In this document: positions 63,401 to 64,000 of the stretch, piece after piece
Layout: each line of letters begins with the position of its first letter
How positions within the stretch are numbered: position 1 is the stretch's first letter
Origin: Caprimulgus europaeus
Lineage: Eukaryota; Chordata; Aves; Caprimulgiformes; Caprimulgidae
Assembly: GCA_907165065.1 (NCBI GenBank)
Contig: OU015539.1
Location: forward strand, 16,336,816 to 16,400,815
DNA: 64,000 nucleotides
Direction of reading: 5' to 3'
Notes under the pieces: model-generated
Told to the model about the DNA's origin: nothing
What the model saw: only the letters and a program-made list of their open reading frames with translations
Databases searched by the model: none
Translations under genes and position numbers: made by a program

Positions 63401-64000
63401 ACTTCATTATCTTTGAAAGGTCTTTGGGACTGAGACATTTATGTTCATGTCACCCCCTTTATTTACATGGAGATACTCCCCCCATACATTATTGTGTCAT
63501 CGCACACAAGGTGACCATCAGGCTGGGGTTTGGGTAGGAGCACAGTAGATGACCTCATACTGCCTGGTCTGTGTTTGGCTCTCATGGAGTGGCCCTGGCT
63601 CTTTTCAAAACAACACTGAGACCTCCCAAGAGGACAGTGGGCTTTGGAATTTTAATGTGAGTTAATGCCTAAGTTCAAACCTCTGTGAATTGCTATCGCT
63701 GTTCCTCTTACCATAGCTTCAGACTTCTTAAGTTCCTGTTCAGAAACATTATATCTGGATTATTTATTAAAAAAAAAAGTGGTTTGCTAGTGAAACAAGG
63801 TTAATATAGACACCTTGCATGTCTAGCTGCCCATGCACCACCCCCAACCACTTTAGATCCCACTGGCCAACATCAACTAAATGCAACAGTGAGCCCTCAG
63901 TAACAGGTTCAACAAAATTCAGCAGTTGGCTGTGGAGAGGCCTTGTAAGTCACTCCAGTTTGGGAAAGGTGAGGACTGAGCTGAGCCTTCAGTCATTCTG

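Overview
The window is vertebrate genomic DNA, almost certainly from a bird. The evidence is many 5'-truncated CR1 LINEs whose 3' ends carry the short ATTCTRTG-type repeats, plus older amniote CR1 and MIR-type SINE fossils. No L1 or Alu-like sequence was seen. No bacterial or viral gene and no LTR-type or capsid-bearing element was recognised.

Only one host gene can be supported. Two coding exons on the minus strand encode consecutive parts of the kinase domain of BRSK2 (SAD-A, an AMPK-related brain kinase). The 5' exon is at 53793-53887. It holds the end of the glycine-rich loop and the VAIK lysine. The next exon is at 6341-6426 and holds the alpha-C helix. Both have proper splice sites, and their reading frames join. 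The first coding exon lies beyond 64000 and the exons after alpha-C lie before position 1. The whole window is therefore the 5' part of BRSK2: at least 10.1 kb of intron 1, a 47.4 kb intron 2 and at least 6.3 kb of intron 3.

The introns contain: CR1 copies of at least three younger sequence types in both orientations (about 1.06, 8.1, 12.1, 18.9, 19.3, 23.7, 33.2, 39.1, 44.8 and 54.7 kb); shorter, more diverged CR1 3' ends (27.0, 41.4, 55.3 and 56.6 kb); one ancient CR1 (49.0-49.6 kb); and three MIR-type CORE-SINE remnants (6.9, 29.2 and 60.4 kb). Tandem repeats are prominent: an ATGG array, a TATAAA-type array of about 130 bp, a nearly pure GGAGA array of about 180 bp, an 11-bp minisatellite arranged in 99-bp higher-order units, and short arrays with 23-, 24-, 33- and 36-bp units.

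The most interesting sites are the junction after the alpha-C exon and a foldback CR1 at 12.1 kb. At the junction, two overlapping 5' splice sites 4 nt apart compete. The second would create an immediate stop. They are followed in the pre-mRNA by a small stem-loop and a perfect four-run G-quadruplex motif. Long open frames elsewhere are explained by repeats or fit chance. No novel multi-gene system is visible.
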